Shown one piece after another: positions 56,901 to 64,000 of a stretch of DNA of 64,000 bases. Source of the DNA: Bacteroides sp. UBA7333 (GTDB lineage Bacteria > Bacteroidota > Bacteroidia > Bacteroidales > Bacteroidaceae); the NCBI GenBank assembly GCA_002471195.1, contig DKPN01000035.1, forward strand, positions 8,550 to 72,549. Direction: 5' to 3'. Position 1 is the first letter of the stretch; every line of letters begins with the position of its first letter. The position numbers and the translations under genes are program-made. The notes under the pieces were generated by a model. That model did no database searches and was not told the origin of the DNA. It was given only the letters and a program-made list of their open reading frames with translations.

Positions 56901-57424
56901 TTATAACCGATGTACGAAAATTCCAAAACAGCCTTATCGTTGGGTACTTCAATCGAGAAGTTCCCATCCATATCAGTAATAGCTCCTGTGCTAGTACCTA
57001 CAACAATAACGCTAACACCAATTAACGGATCACCATAATTATCGGTCACATTACCAGTAATTGCTCTTTTGCTTTGTTGCATTTTTAGTGTTGCTTCCGG
57101 AGTACTTGAAGTATATAACACTAAATATTTGTCGTGAACAGAATAAGAAACTTTTGTATTATTCAAAACTTTCTCCATTACAGAATTTAAATTCTCATCG
57201 TTTGCAGTGATTGAAACTGCGTAATTAGGATCTACATCTTTAACATTGTACACTACAGATAAAGATGTTTGTCTACCTATCTCTGTCAAAACAGTACTAA
57301 TAGCCTCATTTCTGAAGTTCAGATTTAATAATAAATCTTTAGGAGAGGCATTTAAAACAGTAGAAGGAATTAGTAGTAATAATGACAATAAAAAAATCAT
57401 TTTACTTTTGTTAAATCGTCTCAT
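53915..57424 (-). CDS. SusC/RagA TonB-dependent receptor with STN signalling domain
   Basis: A 1169-residue outer-membrane channel. After the signal peptide (about 1-26) comes an STN (secretin/TonB N-terminal) domain at about 33-108. A carboxypeptidase-regulatory-like domain follows at about 121-205, then the plug (with AALYGSVAANGAIMITTKKG) and the 22-strand barrel to the C terminus. The STN domain is the part that contacts a FecR anti-sigma factor, and a FecR gene lies 187 bases upstream. It is therefore both importer and sensor for the locus. It pairs with the SusD gene. Confidence 0.95.
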   Translation of the reverse strand: MRRFNKSKMIFLLSLLLLIPSTVLNASPKDLLLNLNFRNEAISTVLTEIGRQTSLSVVYNVKDVDPNYAVSITANDENLNSVMEKVLNNTKVSYSVHDKYLVLYTSSTPEATLKMQQSKRAITGNVTDNYGDPLIGVSVIVVGTSTGAITDMDGNFSIEVPNDKAVLEFSYIGYKKQQIKVGLSNSLKVVMQEDAQLINEVVVTAMGIERKEKSLTYATQKVTGDDLMKVQDANFVNSLQGRVAGMSITQSAGGAGGKTTITLRGSKSILGNNSPLIIIDGIPMSNGGTSKEDASNITYSSRSEGSDPLSSINPDDIESINVLKGANAAALYGSVAANGAIMITTKKGKEGRIDINVSSNVTFEKPLLTPKIQNIYGANVNLDANTLDLDSWGKKLSDMTSAELAYEGAKLRNTGNDDVSDFFKTGATYNNSVSLSGGNELIRSYFSYANSYTKGMVPNNTYNRNNFSFRQSYSLLKKKLNIDVSINYINAQTKNRTGGGTVLNPLYDLYTTPRNIDTRYYKNNYMTEGTWMSNSQNIYVKDEKTGSFQLVPSQIELKGIQQMWAYQTPGRNNPYWLVNNNNSKRDEERVFGSAQVKYEIIDGLKAQVRFSGDRTRFKNSTKRFATTWNPSAMEDYGIYGLDHIRTNEFYLDYLLSFNREIKDFSLQATAGWVEHTIKTDGQSLWTKATTFDPNRQKMSTWVNNFDPSASGGSPGERRHWVDSNWDRAALFTAQVGYKDMIFVDGSYRRDWYRPFKQFSKFGTPDNYGYFGLGANALISNMVKLPEVITNLKVRSSYSEVGNSIPNILFATTTSNNITGGVVSSNYTSFENCRPEITKSFEAGFDMSLFRNALEIEATYYHAVSKDAYLAFGNTAGLTVPLNTGKIRNQGVEGTVSYSLNIARGLLWRTSANISYNDNKILKTSRDSNGNERLVDQKIAGGKIQVKFVEGGSYGDMYATDFARDKDGNIKLTSDGAPNLSNKPREKYGLYIGNMNAKYQLGWSNTFTYKGFTLYFLINGKIGGKVVSFTEAELDKLGVSQRSADARIAAENNPDLVWNGRPALVMPDGNLAPIDSYYKTIGGDVNASQYVYDGTNFRLRELSLGYTFQNLFGPSKNLSLSFVGRNLFFIYKKAPVDPDVSLSTQNALGAFEIFNMPSARSFGLSLKANF

Positions 57425-57611
57425 TTGTTTATAAATTTCGGGTTAACATTGTTATTTGTTAATAATAGTTCGATGTTTATTTTGATAAATATTCTCGATT
57501 TCAGTATTAATACAGCCGAAGCAAATGTTGTACTAAATAAAAAATGACTTTTTTTTTATTTTTTTACTCCAATACTAAAAACAAAAACATAAAACACTAA
57601 CTATCAATAAA

Positions 57612-58604
57612 TTAATCTATAGAAGAAATAATCACTTCTTTATTTCCGTTGTGATTATATTTAAAAACTTTTGTTAGAGATAAAGCAAACAGAATATCAT
57701 TTAAATCATCATCGGTAGAGAAGTGACAAGTAAACACCTCATCCTTGAGTTTTTCATCTGCATATGTAAAGTTCACATCATAATGCCTTTCCAAACATGT
57801 GGTTATATCATATAAGGTTTTTTCTTTAAATTTTAATCTGCCATCTATCCATAAAAGAACTTCATTGGCCGAAGAAGAGGTTATCAAATCCAATTGTCTG
57901 GTTTTTGTGTCGTACTCTAAAATTTGATTGGGCACTAATACCACCTTCTCATTGATCGAAAAAATATTAACTCCAATGCTACCCTGCAATAAGGTAGCAA
58001 CCACTCGATCTTCGGCTTGTCTTGACCGTATATTAAACTTTGTGCCTAAAACTTTCGTTTCAACACCATTAGCATTTACAATGAAAGGCGAACGTTTATT
58101 ATGGAATACTTCAAAATAAGCTTCACCTACTAAGTCGACCTCTCTTTTCGTTTTCCAAAAAGAGTTTTTATATATCAATTTAGTCGATGAGTTCAGCCAT
58201 ACTTTCGAACCGTCGGGCAATAAGAACTGTGCACGTTGGCCCGATGCAGTAGCAACCATAAAGTCGGTTTGTTGATTAAGTAGTAGTGACGAAAGTCCCA
58301 TAATAAATACTGCCCCAGCTAAAAAGGCAGCGTATGGGATTAGTTTTCTCCAAGTAAATTTATATTTACGTTTTGATTCAATTTCGCGATTAGGATGAGA
58401 TATTCTGGCCTGAAACTCTTTCCATTTGGCATCTACATCTACTGAATTGAACACGGTAACACATTTATCAATAAACTTGGTGTAATATAGTTGTTCAAGT
58501 ACTTGTTTATTTTCGGGGGCACTATTATACCAGATTTCCACCTCTTTACATTCGTCAACAGAGAGATTTCCATCTAAATATTTAAGTAAAATAATTTCGT
58601 CCAT
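57612..58604 (-). CDS. FecR-family anti-sigma factor
   Basis: A 330-residue inner-membrane regulator. The N-terminal cytoplasmic anti-sigma region covers about residues 1-85, with a membrane segment at about 89-109. The periplasmic FecR domain follows at about 112-210 (TASGQRAQFLLPDGSKVWLNSS). The C-terminal domain, DUF4974-like, is at about 255-330 (LYDITTCLERHYDVNFTY). It holds the ECF sigma factor inactive until the STN domain of the SusC protein reports ligand. It follows the sigma gene by 95 bases. Confidence 0.94.
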   Translation of the reverse strand: MDEIILLKYLDGNLSVDECKEVEIWYNSAPENKQVLEQLYYTKFIDKCVTVFNSVDVDAKWKEFQARISHPNREIESKRKYKFTWRKLIPYAAFLAGAVFIMGLSSLLLNQQTDFMVATASGQRAQFLLPDGSKVWLNSSTKLIYKNSFWKTKREVDLVGEAYFEVFHNKRSPFIVNANGVETKVLGTKFNIRSRQAEDRVVATLLQGSIGVNIFSINEKVVLVPNQILEYDTKTRQLDLITSSSANEVLLWIDGRLKFKEKTLYDITTCLERHYDVNFTYADEKLKDEVFTCHFSTDDDLNDILFALSLTKVFKYNHNGNKEVIISSID

Positions 58605-58699
58605 TTATTTTATTGTATCAGTTTTAAGCATTAGGATTTTATATAATACAGTTAAACTAAAAAGGCTACTAAACGAAATGGAAGTTTTTTAATAAATAA

Positions 58700-59269
58700 T
58701 TACAAGAAGATAATGGTAAGATAATCTTTGAGTTCGATTCGCAATATTTTAAGAGCCTGACTAATGCGATAGTTTACTGTTTGAGGAGAAACGTTCAACT
58801 TCTTTGCAATATCTTTATGGATCATATATTGATCGCGATTTAACAAATAACACTCTCTAATCTCTTCAGGCAATTTCAGTAATGCTTTTTCATAAATATC
58901 AAAGAGTTCATTATCCAAATAAAAATTCGGATCACTAAATTCACTTTCATATTTTCCTATGATTTCGTCGTGCACTTTACGTTTCACCTCAGTGTGTGCG
59001 ATGCGGTTTAAAGATTTATTTTTTACAATCGTAAAAAGCAGTGATTTTAGATTTAATTCATCCATCAAACTTTCTCGTTTCTCCCAAACCCATATCATGG
59101 TATCTTGAACAACCTCTTCCGACTCAGAAAGTGGAATGTATTGAGCAGAAAAAGCACATAGCGCCTTGAAATAAGTGCGGTACAAAACTTCAAAAGCTTT
59201 GATATCACCACTTTTTATGGCGCGTATTGTAGTTTTATTGTCTTTATTTAGATCTAGTTGGTTGTTCAT
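58700..59269 (-). CDS. ECF RNA polymerase sigma-70 factor
   Basis: A 189-residue extracytoplasmic-function sigma factor. Region 2 includes AFEVLYRTYFKALCAFSAQY and the DTMIWVWEKRE promoter-melting helix. Region 4 has the helix-turn-helix HKDIAKKLNVSPQTVNYRIS. It should drive the SusC/SusD and GH85 genes when freed from FecR. The frame opens with TTG at 59290, but this codon lies in the promoter; the ATG at 59269 is the start. The leader is very short. Confidence 0.94.
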   Translation of the reverse strand: MNNQLDLNKDNKTTIRAIKSGDIKAFEVLYRTYFKALCAFSAQYIPLSESEEVVQDTMIWVWEKRESLMDELNLKSLLFTIVKNKSLNRIAHTEVKRKVHDEIIGKYESEFSDPNFYLDNELFDIYEKALLKLPEEIRECYLLNRDQYMIHKDIAKKLNVSPQTVNYRISQALKILRIELKDYLTIIFL

Positions 59270-59287
59270 AATTAGATGTTTCCGATG

Positions 59288-59318
59288 CAAACTTAAATAA
59301 TTATTCTATTTACACAAA
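59288..59318 (-). promoter_or_regulatory. Full Bacteroides-type promoter for the ECF sigma gene
   Basis: On the minus strand, TTTG (59318-59315) and TAAGTTTG (59295-59288) are separated by exactly 19 bases. This is the vegetative-type promoter expected for the regulator genes. It excludes the TTG at 59290 as a start. Confidence 0.85.
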
Positions 59319-59492
59319 AAATAAATCAATTTAGTATTTTCAATCAATCACAATATTTTATTTTTTAAATACAGGGCACCAATATCTTTGATTAATGATA
59401 TTACTAAGTTTATTTATATATTGCTTCCTTTTATTCACTACAATAAATATTAATATAGTATTTTTTTTACAATTTATAATTAATTTATTTAT

Positions 59493-59500
59493 TACTTTTG
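59493..59500 (+). promoter_or_regulatory. -7 box for the divergent GH20 gene
   Basis: TACTTTTG followed by CG matches TAnnTTTG, 120 bases before the ATG at 59621. No -33 TTTG at 19 bases is seen, so activator or ECF control is possible. Confidence 0.4.
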
Positions 59501-59620
59501 CGTAGTTAATAATTTAATACAGATGATCGAATCCCTCCTAATATAGCATTCGTTCATTAAGCAAAAACCATTATAAAGAATCACACAATTCATTTTTTTA
59601 AACCCAATAAATTAATACTT

Positions 59621-61987
59621 ATGTTCGCAAAAAAATTTCTTCATTGGTCGGCTTACTGTGCAGTATGTTTATCGTTTTTTCTGACGACATCGTGTTCCGA
59701 AAAAAATAGCGATGCAGACTACTCATTGATTCCGGTACCCAATGAAATGAAACAGTTGGATGGAAGATTCAACTTAACAGAAAACACGCCCGTCAACATT
59801 ACTTCCGAAGTTGATTCGGCTGGCAAATCTATTATTAAAAACTTTGTTAAGGATTTTGAAGTAGTAAGTGGATATCAACTTACAGTAAATGAAAATGTTA
59901 ACACATCTAATCAAGGTATCGAATTTGTATTCAACAATGCTATCGAAAATTCAGAAGGTTACACACTTGATATCAAATCAAGTTATGTACGTATTGAAGC
60001 GGCCAACTCTAAAGGTTTTTTCTATGGCATTCAAACTTTAAAACAGTTGATGCCGGCTGATATCTATAGCAATAAACCGGTCAATTCGGTTCAATGGTCA
60101 GTGCCTTGCATTGCTGTAAAAGATGCTCCGCGCTTTGCTTATAGAGGTATGATGATTGATGTTTCGAGACACTTTTTCGATGTGGCCGAAATGAAAAAGA
60201 TTTTAAATGTAATGGCATTGCATAAATTAAATACACTGCATTGGCATTTAACCGAAGATCAAGGTTGGAGAATTGAAATAAAAAAATATCCTAAACTGAC
60301 AGAAATCGGTAGCATCCGAAAAAAAACAATGATTCGCAAAGAATGGGATAATTTTGACACGACTCCTTATGGTGGTTTTTATACGCAAGATGAAATTAAA
60401 GAAATTGTACAATATGCTGCCGATCGTTGCATCAATGTAATTCCCGAAATTGATCTTCCCGGTCACATGATGGCTGCATTGGCATCTTATCCAAATCTAG
60501 GATGTACAGGCGGTCCGTATGAAGTTTCGGGACAATGGGGTGTACGTGATGATGTATTATGCCCGGGCAATGAAGCTACTTTCGAGTTTATTGAAGGTGT
60601 ATTGGCAGAAGTGATGGAAATGTTTCCTTCTGAATATATTCATATTGGAGGTGATGAGTGCCCTAAAGTGCGTTGGGAAAAATGTGCTAAGTGCCAAGCA
60701 CGCATCAAAAAAGAGAATATAAAAGGAGACGACAAGCACTCAAAAGAGTTTTTCTTGCAAAGCTACACCATGGCTCGCGTTGAAGATTTCTTAAACAAAA
60801 ACGGAAGACGTTCTATTGGTTGGGACGAAATTCTGGAAGGCCAATTGGCTCCTGATGCTACAGTTATGTCATGGCGCGGTATGGATGGTGGTATTGAAGC
60901 TGCTAAAATGGGTCATGATGTGATTATGACACCTAACTCGCATCTATATTTCGACCATTATCAAACCCTAAATACTGCCGATGAGCCTTTGGCGATTGGT
61001 GGATTCAGTTCGGTTGAAAAAGTATATAGCTTAAATCCGATTCCCGATGTATTGACTGCTGAAGAGGCGAAATTTGTAAAAGGGGTACAAGCCAATTTAT
61101 GGACCGAATATATTCCAACCAATGAGCAATTAGAATACCAACTTCTACCCCGCCTGGCTGCATTGAGCGAAGTGCAATGGACTCAACCTGATAAAAAGAA
61201 TTGGGAAAGATTTTTGGCGAGTTTAGGACATATCATCAGTATCTATGATGTGATGGGCTTTAACTATGCAAAACATATATATGAAATCATTGCTACGTAT
61301 GATGTATCACCCGATGGTGACGGCTCTATCTATGTAACGATGACCACTGCCGGCGATGCGCCAATATACTATACACTCGATGGTAGTGAACCTACCGAGC
61401 AAAGTAATTTGTATACAACACCGGTTAAAATTGATAAAACATCCACGATCAAAGCCTTTGTGAAAAGAGATAACATGCAAACTCGCCCGTTTAGCAAAAC
61501 ATTTACTTTCAACAAAGCTACCGGCCGTTCTATTGTTCATAACACCAACCCAACATTAAAATATGCATCGAAAGGTCCAAGTATTTTGGTAGACGGATTA
61601 AAAGGTGATTTTAACTATAGTACCGGTTATTGGGTAGGTTTTATGGCCGAACCAATGGATGTTACAATTGATCTTGGGCAACTTACTGAGGTATCGTCAG
61701 TAACAATAGGTGCTATGGTACAATTTGGCGAGTGGGTATTTCCGCCAACAAAATTGGCTGTATGGACAGCCGATGCTGATGGTAATTTTACAGAAAGATG
61801 TATCAAAGATATTCCGGTAGCCGAAGAGAGTGCAACAGATGGTTTATATACATATAGCTGCGATTTTGCTCCTGTTCAAGCTCAAAAAGTGCGTATTGTA
61901 GCCGAAACAACTAAAGTAATACCACAATGGCATGGCGCAAGAGGACTAGAAGGCCACATGTTCATTGATGAAATTGTAATCGACTAA
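59621..61987 (+). CDS. GH20 beta-N-acetylhexosaminidase with chitobiase-like C-terminal domain
   Basis: A 788-residue surface or periplasmic lipoprotein (lipobox TTSC, Cys 25). It has a GH20 N-terminal domain (about 35-165) and a catalytic barrel (about 170-535) with the pair Asp 345-Glu 346 in HIGGDECP and LHWHLTEDQGW. A chitobiase C-terminal-like domain follows at about 560-630 (PIYYTLDGSEPTE), then an F5/8-type sandwich (about 645-788). It releases terminal GlcNAc or GalNAc. It is the second GH20 of the locus and is transcribed divergently from the sigma gene. Confidence 0.95.
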   Translation: MFAKKFLHWSAYCAVCLSFFLTTSCSEKNSDADYSLIPVPNEMKQLDGRFNLTENTPVNITSEVDSAGKSIIKNFVKDFEVVSGYQLTVNENVNTSNQGIEFVFNNAIENSEGYTLDIKSSYVRIEAANSKGFFYGIQTLKQLMPADIYSNKPVNSVQWSVPCIAVKDAPRFAYRGMMIDVSRHFFDVAEMKKILNVMALHKLNTLHWHLTEDQGWRIEIKKYPKLTEIGSIRKKTMIRKEWDNFDTTPYGGFYTQDEIKEIVQYAADRCINVIPEIDLPGHMMAALASYPNLGCTGGPYEVSGQWGVRDDVLCPGNEATFEFIEGVLAEVMEMFPSEYIHIGGDECPKVRWEKCAKCQARIKKENIKGDDKHSKEFFLQSYTMARVEDFLNKNGRRSIGWDEILEGQLAPDATVMSWRGMDGGIEAAKMGHDVIMTPNSHLYFDHYQTLNTADEPLAIGGFSSVEKVYSLNPIPDVLTAEEAKFVKGVQANLWTEYIPTNEQLEYQLLPRLAALSEVQWTQPDKKNWERFLASLGHIISIYDVMGFNYAKHIYEIIATYDVSPDGDGSIYVTMTTAGDAPIYYTLDGSEPTEQSNLYTTPVKIDKTSTIKAFVKRDNMQTRPFSKTFTFNKATGRSIVHNTNPTLKYASKGPSILVDGLKGDFNYSTGYWVGFMAEPMDVTIDLGQLTEVSSVTIGAMVQFGEWVFPPTKLAVWTADADGNFTERCIKDIPVAEESATDGLYTYSCDFAPVQAQKVRIVAETTKVIPQWHGARGLEGHMFIDEIVID

Positions 61988-62006
61988 AACATATTTTAAT
62001 TTTAAA

Positions 62007-62041
62007 AAGCCCGGACATTAAAATTGTTCGGGCTTTTTTTA
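62007..62041 (+). terminator. Rho-independent terminator after the GH20 gene
   Basis: AAGCCCGGAC (62007-62016) pairs with GTTCGGGCTT (62026-62035, one G-U). A run of T to 62041 follows. Confidence 0.92.
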
Positions 62042-62064
62042 TTGTACAATAATAATCATCGTGT

Positions 62065-62250
62065 AGAATCTCTTTAGTGAATCCCCTTAGTCAACATGGT
62101 AAATAAGCGGAATCAGCACAGTAAATAAGCGGATTCACCATCATAAGTTAAACAATTGTACAGAGGCATTATTATTTGTTGATATTTAGGCTTTATAGTC
62201 AGACAAAGAACATTGTAAATTGTTGATATTTATAAGATAAACATCAACAA
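62065..62250. repeat. Degenerate interspersed repeats with 22-bp spacing
   Basis: The 317-base convergent gap 61988-62304 contains, after the terminator, TAAGCGGAATCA (62104) and TAAGCGGATTCA (62126), 22 bases apart in the direct repeat GTAAATAAGCGGA. Inverted relatives lie at 62078 (TGAATCCCCTTA) and, weaker, at 62065. A different word, TTGTTGATATTTA, occurs at 62176 and 62220, 44 bases apart, with the inverse ATCAACAA at 62243. No gene is seen in the gap. Confidence 0.6.
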
Positions 62251-62304
62251 TCGAAAAGCAATATTATCAATGCCATAACAACAAAATTATTTTCTGCCAA
62301 TAAA

Positions 62305-64000
62305 TTAATCTACCATAACCTTGCTACTGGCTACAATGGCCGAATTTTGTTTGATCGAAATCAAATAGCAATTATTTTCGTAAGGCACTCTTTTTTGCAC
62401 AGGAACATTAGCATTGAAGTTCATTGATTCCATCGATATTAACCTTCCGTTTAAATCGACTACTTGAACATCAAATAGTCCCTCTTCTGCTCCACTAATA
62501 CAAACTGTTCGTGGTGCACAACTATAAATTCTCCATTTAGAAGCCTGCAACTGATCAACGATATCGACCGATACGGGTTTTACTTTCAGATTGATGTCAT
62601 ATGCCATACCCTCGAAAATAGCATTTGTACATGCAGTAGCATTAGGCTTCCATGCATTGTTATAGATCACTCTTATTTTGCTATGACCTATTGGTGCGTT
62701 TTGTGGAATATCGACCGTATGATTAATATTCATAACCTTTTCATAGTTGCCCAATACATTATGCAGACCTTCAGATGATAATGAGCCATAGGTAGCCAAA
62801 GATGCAAATTCGCCATCGCGATCTAAATCATTAAAAAGAAAAGCTTTAGTGTATCGTAAATCTTGATAAACGGTAGTGTTGGATGCCGGCCCTAACTCAT
62901 TGGCTGTTAGTTGTAATTGAAAACTGGTACCGGGGTATACCTCAACTGTATCGGGCAAATTTATATACACATTATTAGAACCGCTACCAGCTTGATACAT
63001 TACGTTGGTCAATGCATTGCTCGTCGATATTTCTTTTACATAGCTCAATAAGTTACTATGTACCGTTCCACTGGGAGTGCAATACTCCACTTGTGGTTCG
63101 TAATCTTGCAAATCACCCCTCTTCTCGATACGAAGTTTATAACCATATGTTCCGTTTGAAGGAACAAAATATTCATCCAGAGTTTCGGGACCACAACTTC
63201 TATTGCCAATTCCTCGTTGCATATAGTCGAGATGTAAAATCACCTCTTTACGAGGTGTCAACTCCCACTCATGTCCCACTCGATTCATCACCAGATCGGC
63301 ATCGGTGTAATTCAATGCGGAAAAGTTAACGCGACCCTCGGTCGAAATCATAATACCATTATCATTATTATCGGTCAGCAAAAGATAACGAATATCCTCT
63401 CTGTTGCCCATTGTTTGGGGTTTCACATAATGCTCTTGCATATTGGCTATAGAGGATTTGTAAACACCCAATAAAGATCCTACTTTGCGGTCAACATAAT
63501 TCTCCCACGGTCCACGGCCATAGTATTCTACATTCTTAAATATCTCACTCAATGATACCGATAACCCTAAACGGCGGATACCACTTGAAGTTGGATTGAA
63601 TTCTACATTAACATCTACAATACCATTCGGATAGAAAGTATAAATCATTTTGTATGTACAGAAGCCTTGTGCGTTGCGGTTGGTTGTGACGGTAACTGTT
63701 TTATTTGTTTCGGCATATGATATTGTACCATTTTGTAAAGCCGATGATGTGTTGGTATAAGTATCGTTCTCGATATAACGATGATTGTCGAATTTAAATC
63801 CATTTTTACCATGGATGAGCTCAGTATTGCCATATCGAAGCGATATGAGTTCACTCGTTTTCTTATCGAATTTGGCGGTCAACTCAGGATTGGAAACAAC
63901 CAAATAGTCGGCTCCATCATGAACTTCGTTATTGCCCTCAATGATGGATGTATCGATCAACGACAATTGTGGAGCATCATTTAATGAAAATTGTTCAACA
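62305..64000 (-). CDS. GH2 beta-galactosidase, C-terminal part (5' end outside the window)
   Basis: The frame is open to the window edge at 64000, so at least 565 C-terminal residues are seen. About residues 30-290 of the visible part match the beta-galactosidase small chain (domain 5), with GRGPWENYVDRK and the later CGPETLDEYF region. A GEVED-like sandwich follows (FLFNDLDRDGEFA), and then a short C-terminal sorting-like domain (WRIYSCAPRTVCISG...VQVVDLNGRLIS). The catalytic glutamates would lie upstream, outside the window. It would remove galactose from complex N-glycans. It converges on the GH20 gene. Confidence 0.85.
   Translation of the reverse strand, partial: VEQFSLNDAPQLSLIDTSIIEGNNEVHDGADYLVVSNPELTAKFDKKTSELISLRYGNTELIHGKNGFKFDNHRYIENDTYTNTSSALQNGTISYAETNKTVTVTTNRNAQGFCTYKMIYTFYPNGIVDVNVEFNPTSSGIRRLGLSVSLSEIFKNVEYYGRGPWENYVDRKVGSLLGVYKSSIANMQEHYVKPQTMGNREDIRYLLLTDNNDNGIMISTEGRVNFSALNYTDADLVMNRVGHEWELTPRKEVILHLDYMQRGIGNRSCGPETLDEYFVPSNGTYGYKLRIEKRGDLQDYEPQVEYCTPSGTVHSNLLSYVKEISTSNALTNVMYQAGSGSNNVYINLPDTVEVYPGTSFQLQLTANELGPASNTTVYQDLRYTKAFLFNDLDRDGEFASLATYGSLSSEGLHNVLGNYEKVMNINHTVDIPQNAPIGHSKIRVIYNNAWKPNATACTNAIFEGMAYDINLKVKPVSVDIVDQLQASKWRIYSCAPRTVCISGAEEGLFDVQVVDLNGRLISMESMNFNANVPVQKRVPYENNCYLISIKQNSAIVASSKVMVD

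Larger units (their letters stand above)
59270..59620. other. Divergent intergenic region between the sigma and GH20 genes
   Basis: Very AT-rich. It holds the sigma-gene promoter, a plus-strand -7 box at 59493-59500 and a second TATCTTTG at 59393-59400. I see no small gene or clear hairpin. Confidence 0.6.

Noticed and set aside
53915..58604. SusC-FecR as an iron-uptake (Fec-type) system
   Set aside because: A SusD lipoprotein and several glycoside hydrolases are in the same unit, so the signal circuit serves glycan uptake.

Overview
The window is an AT-rich chromosomal segment from a member of the Bacteroidales, probably Bacteroides or a close relative. Three things support this: SusC/SusD, FecR and ECF-sigma genes typical of Bacteroidota; Bacteroides-type promoters (TTTG about 19 bases before TAnnTTTG); and family-specific genes such as fkp and the DUF5063, DUF4836 and DUF5687 families. 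The genus is inference. No rRNA, tRNA, CRISPR or prophage was found.

Layout. 0-7.5 kb (minus strand): an outer-membrane beta-barrel protein behind a membrane-anchored winged-helix regulator, then an ftsK-lolA-trxB operon. 8-16 kb (plus): RNA and housekeeping genes (DUF5063, DEDD exonuclease, rlmI, nucleoside MFS permease, bifunctional nuclease, rsmE, DUF4836) and a sialidase; a probable small RNA lies at 10.5 kb. 16-25.5 kb (plus): miaA, lipid kinase, kdsA, then an envelope group of M16 peptidase, DUF5687 permease, ABC ATPase, NlpC/P60 lipoprotein and TraB/GumN protein. 25.7-34.2 kb: a small beta-barrel protein, a GHL10 glycosidase, an unnamed ATP-grasp-like protein, an AAA ATPase and pyruvate:ferredoxin oxidoreductase. 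34.3-38.3 kb: a C10 cysteine protease-serpin operon beside a decayed IS4-family element. 38.5-42.9 kb: a PAS protein, fkp and a fused methionine sulfoxide reductase.

43-64 kb is a polysaccharide utilisation locus. On the minus strand run an ECF sigma factor, FecR anti-sigma factor, STN-containing SusC, SusD, two GH85 endo-beta-N-acetylglucosaminidases and a GH20 beta-hexosaminidase. Divergent from the sigma gene is a second GH20, followed by the 3' part of a GH2 beta-galactosidase that leaves the window. This enzyme set fits N-glycan degradation: GH85 cuts the chitobiose core, while GH20, GH2 and the distant sialidase trim terminal sugars. Fkp could use fucose released from such glycans.

The least explained structures are intergenic arrays of 12-base words repeated at a fixed 22 or 23 base period (7660-7740, 25602-25679, and a weaker one at 62065-62250). 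They lie away from start codons, often between convergent terminators. Other points of interest are a four-unit 11-bp direct repeat next to the membrane regulator gene, the protease-serpin pair, and a Walker B Glu-to-Gln change in the AAA ATPase.
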